This document shows, in pieces, positions 1-8,155 of a stretch of DNA of 64,000 nt (position 1 is its first letter; every line of letters begins with the position of its first letter). The DNA is from Jonesia quinghaiensis DSM 15701 (GTDB lineage Bacteria > Actinomycetota > Actinomycetes > Actinomycetales > Cellulomonadaceae), in assembly GCF_000423205.1 (NCBI RefSeq), contig NZ_AUHN01000005.1, forward strand, positions 248,001 to 312,000, given 5' to 3'. The position numbers and the translations under genes were made by a program. Under the pieces are notes generated by a model. It saw only the letters and a list, made by a program, of their open reading frames with translations. It was not told where the DNA came from and made no database searches.

Positions 1-1163
1 GCCAGGGCGCTGACCAGGATGATCCAGGGGTGTGAGCGTGACAGGCGGCTGCCAGCTCGTAGTGATGCTAGTGCGCCGCCATCCCCAACGTGTGTGAGGC
101 GTTGCGCAAGCAGGATCAGGGCAAGGGCTCCGATGATGCTGGTGATGACGCCGGTGGGTACTGTTACTCCGCTGATCGCGCCGAAGACTGCGCGTACTGC
201 GACATCTGCGGTCAGGACCAGGGCGATACCGGCGATGCAGCTTGCCGTGATGAATGCTGCTTGGCGACGCAGGGGGCGGATTTTTGCGGCAAGGAGACGC
301 ACTACCAGTGGTGCGCACAGGCCGACAAAGCCGATGGGCCCCGCCACTGTGACAGCGGCTGCGGCGAGGAGCACGGAACAGATCACGGTGATGATGCGTG
401 TTCGGGTCAGGGGGACACCGAGGGATCGGGCGGCGTCGTCTCCCATTTGGAGGATGTCCAGTGCCCGCGTTTGGGTGAAGAGCACGATGAGCGCGACTGC
501 CACGATTGGTGCAACGGAGGTTATGGCGTCGGGGCTGCGTTGGCTGAGTGATCCTGCTCCCCAGGCGAAGAGGCCTTGGGTTTCCCAGGGGAAAAGCAGG
601 AGGAGGACAGAGGTGATGGCTGAAAAACCGAGGGCGATGACTGATCCGGCGAGGACGAGGCGGATCGCGAAGGTGGCACCCCCTGAGGAGATTCCGAGGA
701 CGAGGGTCGCTGCTGCGAGTCCGCCAACAAATGCGACTGCTGTGCCAGGGAGCACCCCAAGGCTTATCCCGAATGCGGACACGATGGTCAGGGCGAGAAA
801 GGCTCCGGCGTTGACGGCTGTGGTGTCCGGGGAGGCGAGGGGGTTTCGGGTGACGGATTGCATGGAGGCGCCTGCTGCGCCGAGTGCGATTCCCACCAGT
901 ACGGCTGCCCCGAGGCGGGGCAGCCGTGACTGGGTGATGACGGTTGCTGATTGTCCGACGTCGGCGCCAGTGACCATGGCCCAGAGTTCTGCTAGCCCAA
1001 CCTGTGATGTCCCTTGGGTGAGGTGCACGATGCAGGCTGCGAGCAGCCATGCGCCAAGGAGCCCGCCAGCGAGGAGTAACCCAGGCAAAGACCGCGTTGC
1101 GGCGGGTGTGGGTGTTCCCTGCTGGTGTGCCGGGGGAGTGGTTGTTGTACTAGTGGTGGCCAC
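1..1163 (-). CDS. Iron-siderophore ABC transporter permease, FecCD family, partial (probably fused double permease)
   Basis: Membrane permease moving ferric siderophore through an ABC importer. The reading frame is open from a GTG at 1163 to the window edge (387 codons, no stop). The FecCD signature is visible: the segment SRLPRLGAAVLVGIALGAAG followed by MQSVTRNPLASPDT, then hydrophobic helices and the family's usual last helix GVITSIIGALALILLAQR near residue 350. A single FecCD permease normally ends there; here the frame runs on into a basic linker and a new hydrophobic start (HPWIILVSALA), as in FhuB-type fusions of two permease halves. A GAGG box lies 9 nt before the GTG. It follows the binding-protein gene on the same strand by 45 bp, so it is the third gene of the operon. 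The fusion is inferred, since the second half is outside the window. Confidence 0.85.
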   Translation of the reverse strand, partial: MATTSTTTTPPAHQQGTPTPAATRSLPGLLLAGGLLGAWLLAACIVHLTQGTSQVGLAELWAMVTGADVGQSATVITQSRLPRLGAAVLVGIALGAAGASMQSVTRNPLASPDTTAVNAGAFLALTIVSAFGISLGVLPGTAVAFVGGLAAATLVLGISSGGATFAIRLVLAGSVIALGFSAITSVLLLLFPWETQGLFAWGAGSLSQRSPDAITSVAPIVAVALIVLFTQTRALDILQMGDDAARSLGVPLTRTRIITVICSVLLAAAAVTVAGPIGFVGLCAPLVVRLLAAKIRPLRRQAAFITASCIAGIALVLTADVAVRAVFGAISGVTVPTGVITSIIGALALILLAQRLTHVGDGGALASLRAGSRLSRSHPWIILVSAL

Positions 1164-1208
1164 GGTGTGGTGCCTCGTGTTGTGGTGTCGGAACAGGTGG
1201 GCCGTGCG

Positions 1209-2216
1209 TTAGTTGCTGGTCAACTGTTCGGTGAGGTCGTTGCTCCATGCGGTCATGGAAGCTGGTCCGCCGTATGCCCAGATGCCAACTGCCCCGCGGT
1301 AGACGTGGTCGTCTTTCACGAAGGGTAGTTCCGTCCACAGGCTGGATTCTTCGAGTGACTTGATGTCTTCGGAGTCGTCGTTACCCCAGTACAGGAACCG
1401 GGTGTCGTCGGGGAGTTCGGTGAGGCCTTCGAGGTCAATGTTGGACAGACCGAATTGCTCGTCGCCTGCGTCTTCCCAGGCCGCGGTGAGCCCCATGTCC
1501 TCTGCGACTGCTTGAACAGCGGTGCGTGGACCGTGCATGCGGATGGTGACGTTGGCGCCATCTGCGTAGGGCGAGGTCAGGACGACAGGGGTGCCTTCGA
1601 GGCCAGCGTCGGCAAGTTTTTGTGCGTTCTCGGTGATAGTGGTGTCGTAGGTAGCGAGGACTTCTTCTGCTTGTGTCTCTTTACCTAAAGCGGTGGCGAT
1701 GGTGGTGAATTCGCTGCGGATCAAGCCCAGTGGGTCGTTGCCGTCTGCACCGTTCATGAGTGCGATGGGGGCGATGCGTTCCATCTGTTCCATGGCGGAA
1801 TCGGGGATGGAGCCAACGGAACCCAAAATGAGGTCTGGTTCGAGGGTAGCGATTGTTTCGACGCTGGGTTCGCGGCGAACACCCACGTCGGTTGGTTCGG
1901 TGGTGAATGGTGCCACGTTTCCGACCCAGCTGGTGTAACCGGCGACGTCTGCTAGGCCAATGGGGTCAACACCAAGTGCGATGACGGATTCTGCTTGTGA
2001 CCATTCCAGAACAACAACTTTTGTGGCTGGACCGTCTGGGAGGGTGACTTGTTCTCCTCTGCCGTCGGTGAAGGTGACAGGCCCGGCTGATTGTTCTGCT
2101 GCGGGTGTTGAGGTTGTTTCTGTGGTGGCAGGGTCGGTGGTGCCACAGGCAGCGAGCATCGTGATGGCCGCGAGGAGAGCTCCGGAAGCCCAGGTGCGGC
2201 GGATGGTGCGGTGCAT
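1209..2216 (-). CDS. Iron-siderophore ABC transporter substrate-binding lipoprotein
   Basis: Extracytoplasmic receptor for a ferric siderophore. The 335-residue protein has a basic N-terminus, a hydrophobic stretch and a lipobox (MLAAC, Cys24), then a Thr/Ala/Glu-rich linker and a FecB/FhuD-type (PF01497) two-lobe domain. Family features seen: VTFTDGRGEQVTLPDGPATKVVVLEW at the first beta strands, GVRREPSVETIATLEPDLIL in the middle, and a C-terminal GAVGIWAYGGPASMTAWSND typical of siderophore receptors. Length is normal. It sits between the ATPase (25 bp upstream) and the permease (downstream), all on the minus strand. Specificity for a particular siderophore cannot be read from the sequence. 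Confidence 0.92.
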   Translation of the reverse strand: MHRTIRRTWASGALLAAITMLAACGTTDPATTETTSTPAAEQSAGPVTFTDGRGEQVTLPDGPATKVVVLEWSQAESVIALGVDPIGLADVAGYTSWVGNVAPFTTEPTDVGVRREPSVETIATLEPDLILGSVGSIPDSAMEQMERIAPIALMNGADGNDPLGLIRSEFTTIATALGKETQAEEVLATYDTTITENAQKLADAGLEGTPVVLTSPYADGANVTIRMHGPRTAVQAVAEDMGLTAAWEDAGDEQFGLSNIDLEGLTELPDDTRFLYWGNDDSEDIKSLEESSLWTELPFVKDDHVYRGAVGIWAYGGPASMTAWSNDLTEQLTSN

Positions 2217-2241
2217 GGTGTCCTTTCGAGGAGGTTAAGCG

Positions 2242-3105
2242 TCAGCGTGCGGTGGCTGTTGCTTGGTGGTGTGCCTGGCGCAGTGTGAGGCTGGCCGGGG
2301 TCGTGATGCTGAGGGCTCCTGTTGGGTGGCGTTCGACGTGAACGTCGATGTCGTACACCGAGGTCAGGAGGGGTGAGGTGAGGGATTCTTCGGGGGCTGC
2401 GTTGGCAACAACTTGCCCGTTGTCCATCACGATGACGGTGTCAGCCACTGCTGCTGCGTGATTGAGGTCATGCAGGACGACTCCAACGGTGATGTTGTGG
2501 TCGTCTGCGAGGGAGCGCATGAGGTGCAGGACGTCCATCTGGTAGCGCAGGTCGAGGTGGTTTGTGGGTTCGTCGAGGAGGAGCACTGTGGTGTCTTGGG
2601 CCAGTGCACTGGCGAACCAGACACGTTGGAGTTGCCCACCGGAGAGCGTGTCGACTGGTTGGTCGGCGAGGCTGTCGATGCCGGTGAGGGTGAGTGCTCT
2701 GGCGATTGCAAGTGGCCCGTGGGGGTCGTTTCCGCGCCATCCGCGGCGGTGCGGGTGGCGCCCAAACTCGACGACGTCTCGTACAGTCAGGCCCGCGGGT
2801 GTGGGGCGTGATTGGGACAGGAGGGTGACGCGGCGGGCGAATTCTCGGGAGTTTAGTGCGGCGGCGTCTGTGTCTGCGTCCAAGGTGATGCTGCCAGCTT
2901 GTGCGGTGTGGAGCCGCGACAGGGTGCGCAGGAGGGTGGACTTCCCTGAACCATTGGGACCAACGAGCGCTGTGACGTGCCCTGGCAGGAGGGTGACGTC
3001 AGCACTGTGGACAACAACATGTGAGCCGTAGGCGATGCGGAGCGATTCGCTGGTCAGTTTGCCGTTATCTGGTGTTGTGGTTGGGGTGGTGAGTGGGTCA
3101 GACAC
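2242..3105 (-). CDS. Iron-siderophore ABC transporter ATP-binding protein (FecE/FhuC type)
   Basis: Cytoplasmic ATPase powering siderophore import. The 287-residue protein carries Walker A GPNGSGKSTLL (about residue 49), the signature LSGGQLQRVW, Walker B VLLLDEPTNHLD and an H-loop in VVLHDLNHA, in the order and spacing of the FepC/FecE class. The GTG at 3105 is preceded by TACGAT at 3112-3117 with exactly six bases between, so the mRNA is probably leaderless; no Shine-Dalgarno is visible. First gene of the operon ATPase, receptor, permease. A DtxR/IdeR-type box overlaps its promoter (see 3115-3133), so it should be iron-repressed. Confidence 0.93.
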   Translation of the reverse strand: MSDPLTTPTTTPDNGKLTSESLRIAYGSHVVVHSADVTLLPGHVTALVGPNGSGKSTLLRTLSRLHTAQAGSITLDADTDAAALNSREFARRVTLLSQSRPTPAGLTVRDVVEFGRHPHRRGWRGNDPHGPLAIARALTLTGIDSLADQPVDTLSGGQLQRVWFASALAQDTTVLLLDEPTNHLDLRYQMDVLHLMRSLADDHNITVGVVLHDLNHAAAVADTVIVMDNGQVVANAAPEESLTSPLLTSVYDIDVHVERHPTGALSITTPASLTLRQAHHQATATAR

Positions 3106-3111
3106 AACGTG

Positions 3112-3141
3112 ATCGTAGTTGAGGCTAACCTAAATAGGCAA
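3112..3141 (-). promoter_or_regulatory. Promoter of the siderophore importer operon
   Basis: On the minus strand a -35-like TTGCCT (3136-3141) and a -10 TACGAT (3112-3117) are separated by 18 bp. The -10 lies six bases before the GTG start at 3105, the spacing of leaderless actinobacterial transcripts. The iron box overlaps the -10 and the spacer. Confidence 0.6.
3115..3133. promoter_or_regulatory. DtxR/IdeR-type iron box
   Basis: The 19 bases match the consensus TTAGGTTAGGCTAACCTAA at 16 of 19 positions, with the right half (AGGCTAACCTAA) perfect. It overlaps the importer promoter, so iron-loaded DtxR/IdeR would block transcription. The regulator gene itself is not in the window. Confidence 0.8.
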
Positions 3142-3347
3142 CCTATGTGTTGCATAATTCCGCGATGTGACGTCGTGTTACGCACGCTAGACAGGTGTTT
3201 GTGATGTGTAGCACTATGGCGGTTTGTCTTCTTCATGATGCTGTCGCGATGGATGTCAATATTCTTATACTCAACACACAGACAGTCAGACCATGACATC
3301 GCCTTGCGCGAGGCTCACCCCCCGCCACCCCCACCTGAGGACGAGCT

Positions 3348-4721
3348 GTGCGGACATCGTTGTTCCCGGCAGTACTACTGCCAATCCTTGTTGTTGGCGC
3401 ATGCTCTGCGCCAGCATCACCTAGCGCGCCCGAGGACTCCGCGCCGCAACCCACTGGAATTGTGGCTTATGATCACCAAAACCGCCCGCTGGGCTGGGAC
3501 ATTATCCGTAGCGACGACATGCTCAACTTGGCTGACTCCCTGGACTCTGACCCGGCTACCCCCATCAGCGACTCAGAACGCTGCACTGACTACATCACGC
3601 TTTTCGAGTCAATCGACGACACAAAAACACTTGCCGCGTCCGGTGTTGAAGAAGCTTGTCATACCTTGAACCTGGGGACGTGGGGAGTAACAGACCAGGC
3701 CGGAGTCGTCGATGAAGACGGCTTCACTGCGTTTGCCCCAACTGCAGACCTTGTGGACAACGACTCGGGGCGCCGCATCACTGCGATGACCTCGGGGCAA
3801 GGGTACGCAGTGTGGCAAGAGACAGTTGGCCCGCACAGTAACTCAGGGGACTGGCGGATCTTCGCCGCAGACATCAACTCAGGTGACACGTGGCTTGTGG
3901 CAAGTGCCCGCGACCTATGGGATTCCGTGGCGCTGCCGCCACACCTAGGTTTTGAACCAACTGTGCAAGAGGGGCGCATTCAATGGGTTGTGCCAGTCCC
4001 GTTAGAAGACGGTGAAGCGCCCCTTGATGACAATGGGGCACTGTTGCCGTGGCATTCCAACGGTGGACCAGAGTCACCGTGGGTCCCGGCCCTCGTCAGC
4101 GCGGACATCGTTGGCGCTGACCTGCGTGTGGATGCCCGCGGGGTTGCTGGCGTTCTGCACCTTTCTGAAGGACGCGCCACTGTGCGCAGTGAAGTTGTCG
4201 ATGCCCTGCCAAGTAGCGACGATGCTGCTGGTGGCTTGCGCCCAGTGTCGACCAGTATTGCGGTAGACACATCATCGACGTCACGCCCACTCATCACGGC
4301 CTATCCGGAACGAGCTGGCCGCCACACACTAAACGAAGGCATGGGAACCGTTGACGGCAGCGGTGACCTCCTTGCGGTCAGTGCAGCGGGTGATGTCTAC
4401 CTCCGTGACGCCGCAACGTGGACGGCTTGGAAAGTCCCGGCAGCATCCTTCACCCCCATGCTCACCGCCACAGGCCCGCAGGTCACCGACATCGCCGTTG
4501 AAGGCACCCGTGTGGTGTGGGTGGTTGCCGGTGCCCCCCAAAACCAGGCGCAGGCTGATGCTCCTCACGTGCTGGCGCTGCTTGATGTTCGCACCCGCAC
4601 CGTCAGCTGGATGCCCGTTGAGCATCGGCCAATACAAGTGGATCTCGTCGGTAACACCCTGCACTGGACAACATTTGACGGCACCACGCACCGGCAATAT
4701 CAGGCTTCGGTTGTGACCTAA
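3348..4721 (+). CDS. Putative lipoprotein with propeller-like repeats, function unknown
   Basis: 457 residues from a GTG start preceded by GAGGACGA. The N-terminus has a short signal with a lipobox-like VVGAC (Cys19), followed by a Pro/Ser-rich linker, so the protein is probably tethered outside the membrane. The body is rich in short beta-strand segments ending in YAVWQE, RIQWVVPV, VVWVVAG and LHWTTFD, the look of a TolB/WD40-like propeller, and has no catalytic motif I recognise. It lies 114 bp upstream of the DUF4956-VTC-carbohydrate-binding genes on the same strand and may belong with them. Function is not assigned; the fold is an inference from strand periodicity. Confidence 0.6.
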   Translation: MRTSLFPAVLLPILVVGACSAPASPSAPEDSAPQPTGIVAYDHQNRPLGWDIIRSDDMLNLADSLDSDPATPISDSERCTDYITLFESIDDTKTLAASGVEEACHTLNLGTWGVTDQAGVVDEDGFTAFAPTADLVDNDSGRRITAMTSGQGYAVWQETVGPHSNSGDWRIFAADINSGDTWLVASARDLWDSVALPPHLGFEPTVQEGRIQWVVPVPLEDGEAPLDDNGALLPWHSNGGPESPWVPALVSADIVGADLRVDARGVAGVLHLSEGRATVRSEVVDALPSSDDAAGGLRPVSTSIAVDTSSTSRPLITAYPERAGRHTLNEGMGTVDGSGDLLAVSAAGDVYLRDAATWTAWKVPAASFTPMLTATGPQVTDIAVEGTRVVWVVAGAPQNQAQADAPHVLALLDVRTRTVSWMPVEHRPIQVDLVGNTLHWTTFDGTTHRQYQASVVT

Positions 4722-4835
4722 ACAATGCGCGGCTGAGGCACTCATAGGCTTTTCAAAGAATCGCCACAGTGTGCCCGAAGGGCCCCATGGGTAACTAGAC
4801 AGTGAACGTTAGACGAACACTGGAAAGAGGAACCC

Positions 4836-5408
4836 ATGAATGCTGTTGTTGTTGGCATCGACCTTCTTGCAATCACCCTGGTTGCATGCGGCTTGTACTA
4901 CCCCCGCCACCGACGCAAAGACCTTGTGGTCGCGTTCATGGTGGTCAACATTGGAGTGTTCGCTGTGGCTGCGGCCCTCGGATTCTCCTCAGTGGGGGCG
5001 GGCCTTGGACTAGGGCTCTTCGGTGTGTTGTCCATCATTCGCCTTCGTTCAGAGGAAATCAGCCACTCCGAGGTGGCCTACTACTTTGCCTCACTGGCAA
5101 TCGGGCTGGTGTCAGGACTCTCCACAACTCCTAGCATCGCGCTCATCACAACGGCAGGTCTCATCATCGTGGCACTCGCCATCTGCGACCACCCGCGCTT
5201 TCTCAGCGGCACCCGCCGCATCACCCTCAAACTCGACCGGGCAGTGGCCCGTGATGAAGAAGCCCGCGAACTGGTGACCTTACTCCTTGGAGTCACTCCG
5301 CAGCACATCACCATCACCGATGTTGACTTCGTCAACGACACCTCGCTCGTGCACGTGCGTTACCGCGATACCCAGCCTGCTCGCGTGCAACAAGGAGCCC
5401 AACGATGA
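4836..5408 (+). CDS. DUF4956 domain membrane protein
   Basis: 190 residues with about four transmembrane helices in the N-terminal 110 residues, then a cytoplasmic alpha/beta tail. The run GLGLGLFGVLSIIRLRSEEI followed by SHSEVAYYFASLAIGL is the hallmark of the DUF4956 family. RBS AAGAGGAA precedes the ATG. The stop codon overlaps the start of the VTC-domain gene by 4 bp, indicating translational coupling. DUF4956 proteins frequently neighbour VTC-domain proteins; a membrane-channel or scaffold role for polymer synthesis is inferred only from that association. Confidence 0.85.
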   Translation: MNAVVVGIDLLAITLVACGLYYPRHRRKDLVVAFMVVNIGVFAVAAALGFSSVGAGLGLGLFGVLSIIRLRSEEISHSEVAYYFASLAIGLVSGLSTTPSIALITTAGLIIVALAICDHPRFLSGTRRITLKLDRAVARDEEARELVTLLLGVTPQHITITDVDFVNDTSLVHVRYRDTQPARVQQGAQR

Positions 5409-6190
5409 CCACCACCGCACTACACGATGGCCTGTCCCACTACAGCACGGTGCCACTGGAAACAGTGACCCAAACAGCCTCACTCCTCACCCGGTATGAC
5501 CGTAAATACCTCCTGACCAGCAACGAACTCCCCATCCTTTTGCAGGACCTTCTCCCGCACTACCAACTCGTCGACATCAACGCACAGCAGGTGTTCTCCT
5601 ACCACTCGGTGTACTTCGACACCCCCACCGCAGACGCATACCGGCTCGCACTCACCCGGCGTCGCCGACGGTTCAAAGTCCGCACCCGCACATACCTGGA
5701 CTCCGGGCAAACCTTCCTCGAAGTAAAAACCCGAGGTGAGCGGGGCTCAACGGTGAAAGACCGCAGAGAACACCACAGCCGCCACAACCTCGGCGCAGAC
5801 GGCTTCCGGTATGTGCGGTCTACCCTCGATGCCCGCACCGTCAACACAAAGCACCTCACCTTGGCGCCAGTGCTGACCACAACATACCGACGTTTCACAC
5901 TCACTGACCTCAACACTCGCACCACCATCGACACTGACCTGTGCTGGCAGCTCCCCGACGGGCGCACCTACCGTGCACCTGACCTGGTGATCGTCGAAAC
6001 GAAAGCTGGTGCCAGCCCTTCGCCAGCAGACCGGGCACTGTGGCGCCGTCACCGGCGCCCCACGCGCATCTCAAAATTCGCCACCGGACTGGCCGCATTT
6101 GACCCAGCCCTTCCCGCTCAGCCGTGGAACCGAACCCTCAAAACAGCCTTCGCGACAGCCCCGCGCTTCGCAACCACAACATCCAAGTGA
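5405..6190 (+). CDS. VTC-domain protein, polyphosphate-polymerase-like
   Basis: 261 residues of the VTC fold (PF09359), the CYTH-like tunnel domain that in yeast Vtc4 makes polyphosphate from ATP. The charged tunnel residues expected of an active polymerase are all present in order: RYDRKYLL (about 30), YFDT, FKVRTRTY (about 93-100), FLEVKTR (about 108), TYRRF (about 160), IVETKA and RISKFATG near the C-terminus. It has no SPX domain and no membrane helix of its own. ATG overlaps the DUF4956 stop by 4 bp, and the downstream carbohydrate-binding lipoprotein starts 8 bp after its stop, so the three are one transcription unit. Substrate (ATP/polyphosphate) is inferred from the fold. Confidence 0.88.
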   Translation: MTTTALHDGLSHYSTVPLETVTQTASLLTRYDRKYLLTSNELPILLQDLLPHYQLVDINAQQVFSYHSVYFDTPTADAYRLALTRRRRRFKVRTRTYLDSGQTFLEVKTRGERGSTVKDRREHHSRHNLGADGFRYVRSTLDARTVNTKHLTLAPVLTTTYRRFTLTDLNTRTTIDTDLCWQLPDGRTYRAPDLVIVETKAGASPSPADRALWRRHRRPTRISKFATGLAAFDPALPAQPWNRTLKTAFATAPRFATTTSK

Positions 6191-6197
6191 GGACCCT

Positions 6198-8114
6198 ATG
6201 ACCACTTTCCGCTCCCCTCATGCCCGCCGTGGACGCCGCGTTGCCGCACTCATGAGTGCCGCTGCTCTTGCCGCCAGCCTGGCCGCCTGCGCACCCACTG
6301 ACACTTCAGCAGCAGCCGAGTCCACCACTCAAAGCACTGAAACAACCACAACAGCGACTGTGGTGGATCCGCTATCCATCGACGCCACCCAAACTGCAAC
6401 AGAGGTGCTGGCCGCCAACGAAGAACTCCACTCGGTAGAGGAGGTCGACACAAGTGCTGCAGTGACCGTTGACTTGTCATCCAGTGACCAACCAGATGGT
6501 GTGACCAGTACGGACGGAAACATCACCATTTCCCAGCAGGGAACATACCGCCTCACCGGTGAACTGGAAGGCAGTGTCCTTCTTGACGCAGCCGATGCGA
6601 AAGTCACGCTCATCCTTGACGGGGTAACCATCACATCCACCCAGGGCGCTGCGCTCGCTGCGACCGCCATCGATGAACTAACGATTTCACTAGCCGAAGG
6701 CCGCACAAACACACTGACTGACTCGGCAACCTACGACGAGTCGGCAGACCCCAATGCCGCGCTGTACAGCGCTGGGAACACCACCATCACCGGGACAGGG
6801 TCGTTGACAGTTGTCGGGAACTACAACGACGGCATCACCAGTAAAGATGGACTCATTATTGAGTCTGGTGACATCACCGTCACAGCAGTGGACGATGCCG
6901 TTCGCGGAAAGGACTACATAGCGGTGACGGGAGGTTCGCTTCACCTCACCGCGGGGGGAGATGGCATGACCTCAGACAACGACACAGATGCTGATCGCGG
7001 TTTTATTGCGTTGCATGAGGGAGCGACCACAATTGTTGCTGACGGCGACGGTATAGCAGCTGCCACTGATGTGGTGATGACCGGCGGCACCATCGACATC
7101 ACCACCGGTGTGGGCTCCGGAAGTGAACCATCTGATGACACCTCGACTAAGGGTGTGAAGTCAGGCGTCATCACAGTTATCGAGGATGGGGTGATCAGTG
7201 TTGATGCCCAAGATGACGCACTGCATTCTGATGGAGCCATGGGGATCCTTGGCGGCACAATCACTCTTGCAAGTGGTGATGATGGAATCCATGCTGAGGG
7301 TACCTTCCATGCGAATGCTGGCACAGTTGTGGTGACCTCCTCTTATGAGGGCATCGAGGCCTACCACATTGATCTCGCTGGTGCTGATATCGATGTGACG
7401 GCAAGCGATGATGGTCTCAACGCGGCAGGTGATGCCACCACCGGTGAGGTAGCTGATGATGCTGCCACCACAGACGACACCGCTCCGCAGGCAGAGCAAC
7501 CCACAGATCAACCTGTCACTCCTGACGGGGACGCTGAAGAGGTCACCCCACCCAGCGGAAACGCAGAAACAGGTGAACGCCCAGAGCGCCCATCTGGTGA
7601 TATGGGTGAACGCCCAGAAGGTGACACTGCCACTCGGCCAAGCGGCGGTGGCGGCGGTATGGGTGGGGGCATGGATGCTGCAGGTGACTACAGCATCACG
7701 ATTTCTGCTGGAACAGTGAACGTCACTGCGGGCGGTGACGGGCTTGATTCCAATGGTTCACTGACAATCTCAGGTGGTGTGGTGCGTGTTGATGGTCCCA
7801 CCACTGGGGGCAACGGTTCGCTTGACGTGAACGGTGAGTTTGCGGTGGAAGGTGGTGAACTTGTGACCTTAGGTACTGCTGATATGCCGGTGTATCCCGG
7901 TGATGGGTCGCAAGCTTGGCTGTCACTTGCTGAACTTGGTGCGTCAGCAGGTGATGAAGTCAGCGTCACCGATAGTGATGGGAATGTGGTGCTGAACGTC
8001 ATTGCAGAGGTGTCGAGCGACATGGTGATGTACTCGGGCGACAACCTGGTCGCAGGGCAGTCCTACACCGTCACGGTGAACGGAACTGAGGTGGGAACAG
8101 CAACTGCCTCGTAA
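6198..8114 (+). CDS. Carbohydrate-binding lipoprotein (Cthe_2159-like right-handed beta-helix)
   Basis: 638 residues. The start at 6198 is chosen because it follows GTGAGGA and begins a basic signal peptide with lipobox SLAAC; an in-frame extension further upstream overlaps the VTC gene. After an acidic/Thr-rich linker comes a long repeated strand pattern (GNITISQQGTYRLTGELEGS, then many ITGTGSLTV, ITVTAVDDAVRGKDYI, DGMTSD, GIEA turns) typical of the PF14262 carbohydrate-binding family exemplified by Cthe_2159, a beta-helix that binds acidic and cellulosic polysaccharides. A Pro/Glu/Arg/Gly-rich insert near residues 440-495, with a glycine run, splits the helix. Many Asp residues at turns suggest calcium binding. 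Last gene of the DUF4956-VTC unit and followed by a hairpin terminator. Confidence 0.82.
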   Translation: MTTFRSPHARRGRRVAALMSAAALAASLAACAPTDTSAAAESTTQSTETTTTATVVDPLSIDATQTATEVLAANEELHSVEEVDTSAAVTVDLSSSDQPDGVTSTDGNITISQQGTYRLTGELEGSVLLDAADAKVTLILDGVTITSTQGAALAATAIDELTISLAEGRTNTLTDSATYDESADPNAALYSAGNTTITGTGSLTVVGNYNDGITSKDGLIIESGDITVTAVDDAVRGKDYIAVTGGSLHLTAGGDGMTSDNDTDADRGFIALHEGATTIVADGDGIAAATDVVMTGGTIDITTGVGSGSEPSDDTSTKGVKSGVITVIEDGVISVDAQDDALHSDGAMGILGGTITLASGDDGIHAEGTFHANAGTVVVTSSYEGIEAYHIDLAGADIDVTASDDGLNAAGDATTGEVADDAATTDDTAPQAEQPTDQPVTPDGDAEEVTPPSGNAETGERPERPSGDMGERPEGDTATRPSGGGGGMGGGMDAAGDYSITISAGTVNVTAGGDGLDSNGSLTISGGVVRVDGPTTGGNGSLDVNGEFAVEGGELVTLGTADMPVYPGDGSQAWLSLAELGASAGDEVSVTDSDGNVVLNVIAEVSSDMVMYSGDNLVAGQSYTVTVNGTEVGTATAS

Positions 8115-8126
8115 TATAGACCGCCT

Positions 8127-8152
8127 CGCAGGAGCTGCCCCCTGCTCCTGCG
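8127..8152. terminator. Bidirectional hairpin terminator
   Basis: Perfect 9-bp arms CGCAGGAGC and GCTCCTGCG around an 8-base loop, between the convergent carbohydrate-binding lipoprotein and EamA genes. No strong T-run follows. Confidence 0.65.
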
Positions 8153-8155
8153 AAG

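Noticed and set aside
19-1212. Long open frame on the plus strand across the left edge
   Set aside because: It is antisense to the FecCD permease, whose motifs are clear on the minus strand; the plus-strand product is Arg/Ala/Thr-rich without any domain.
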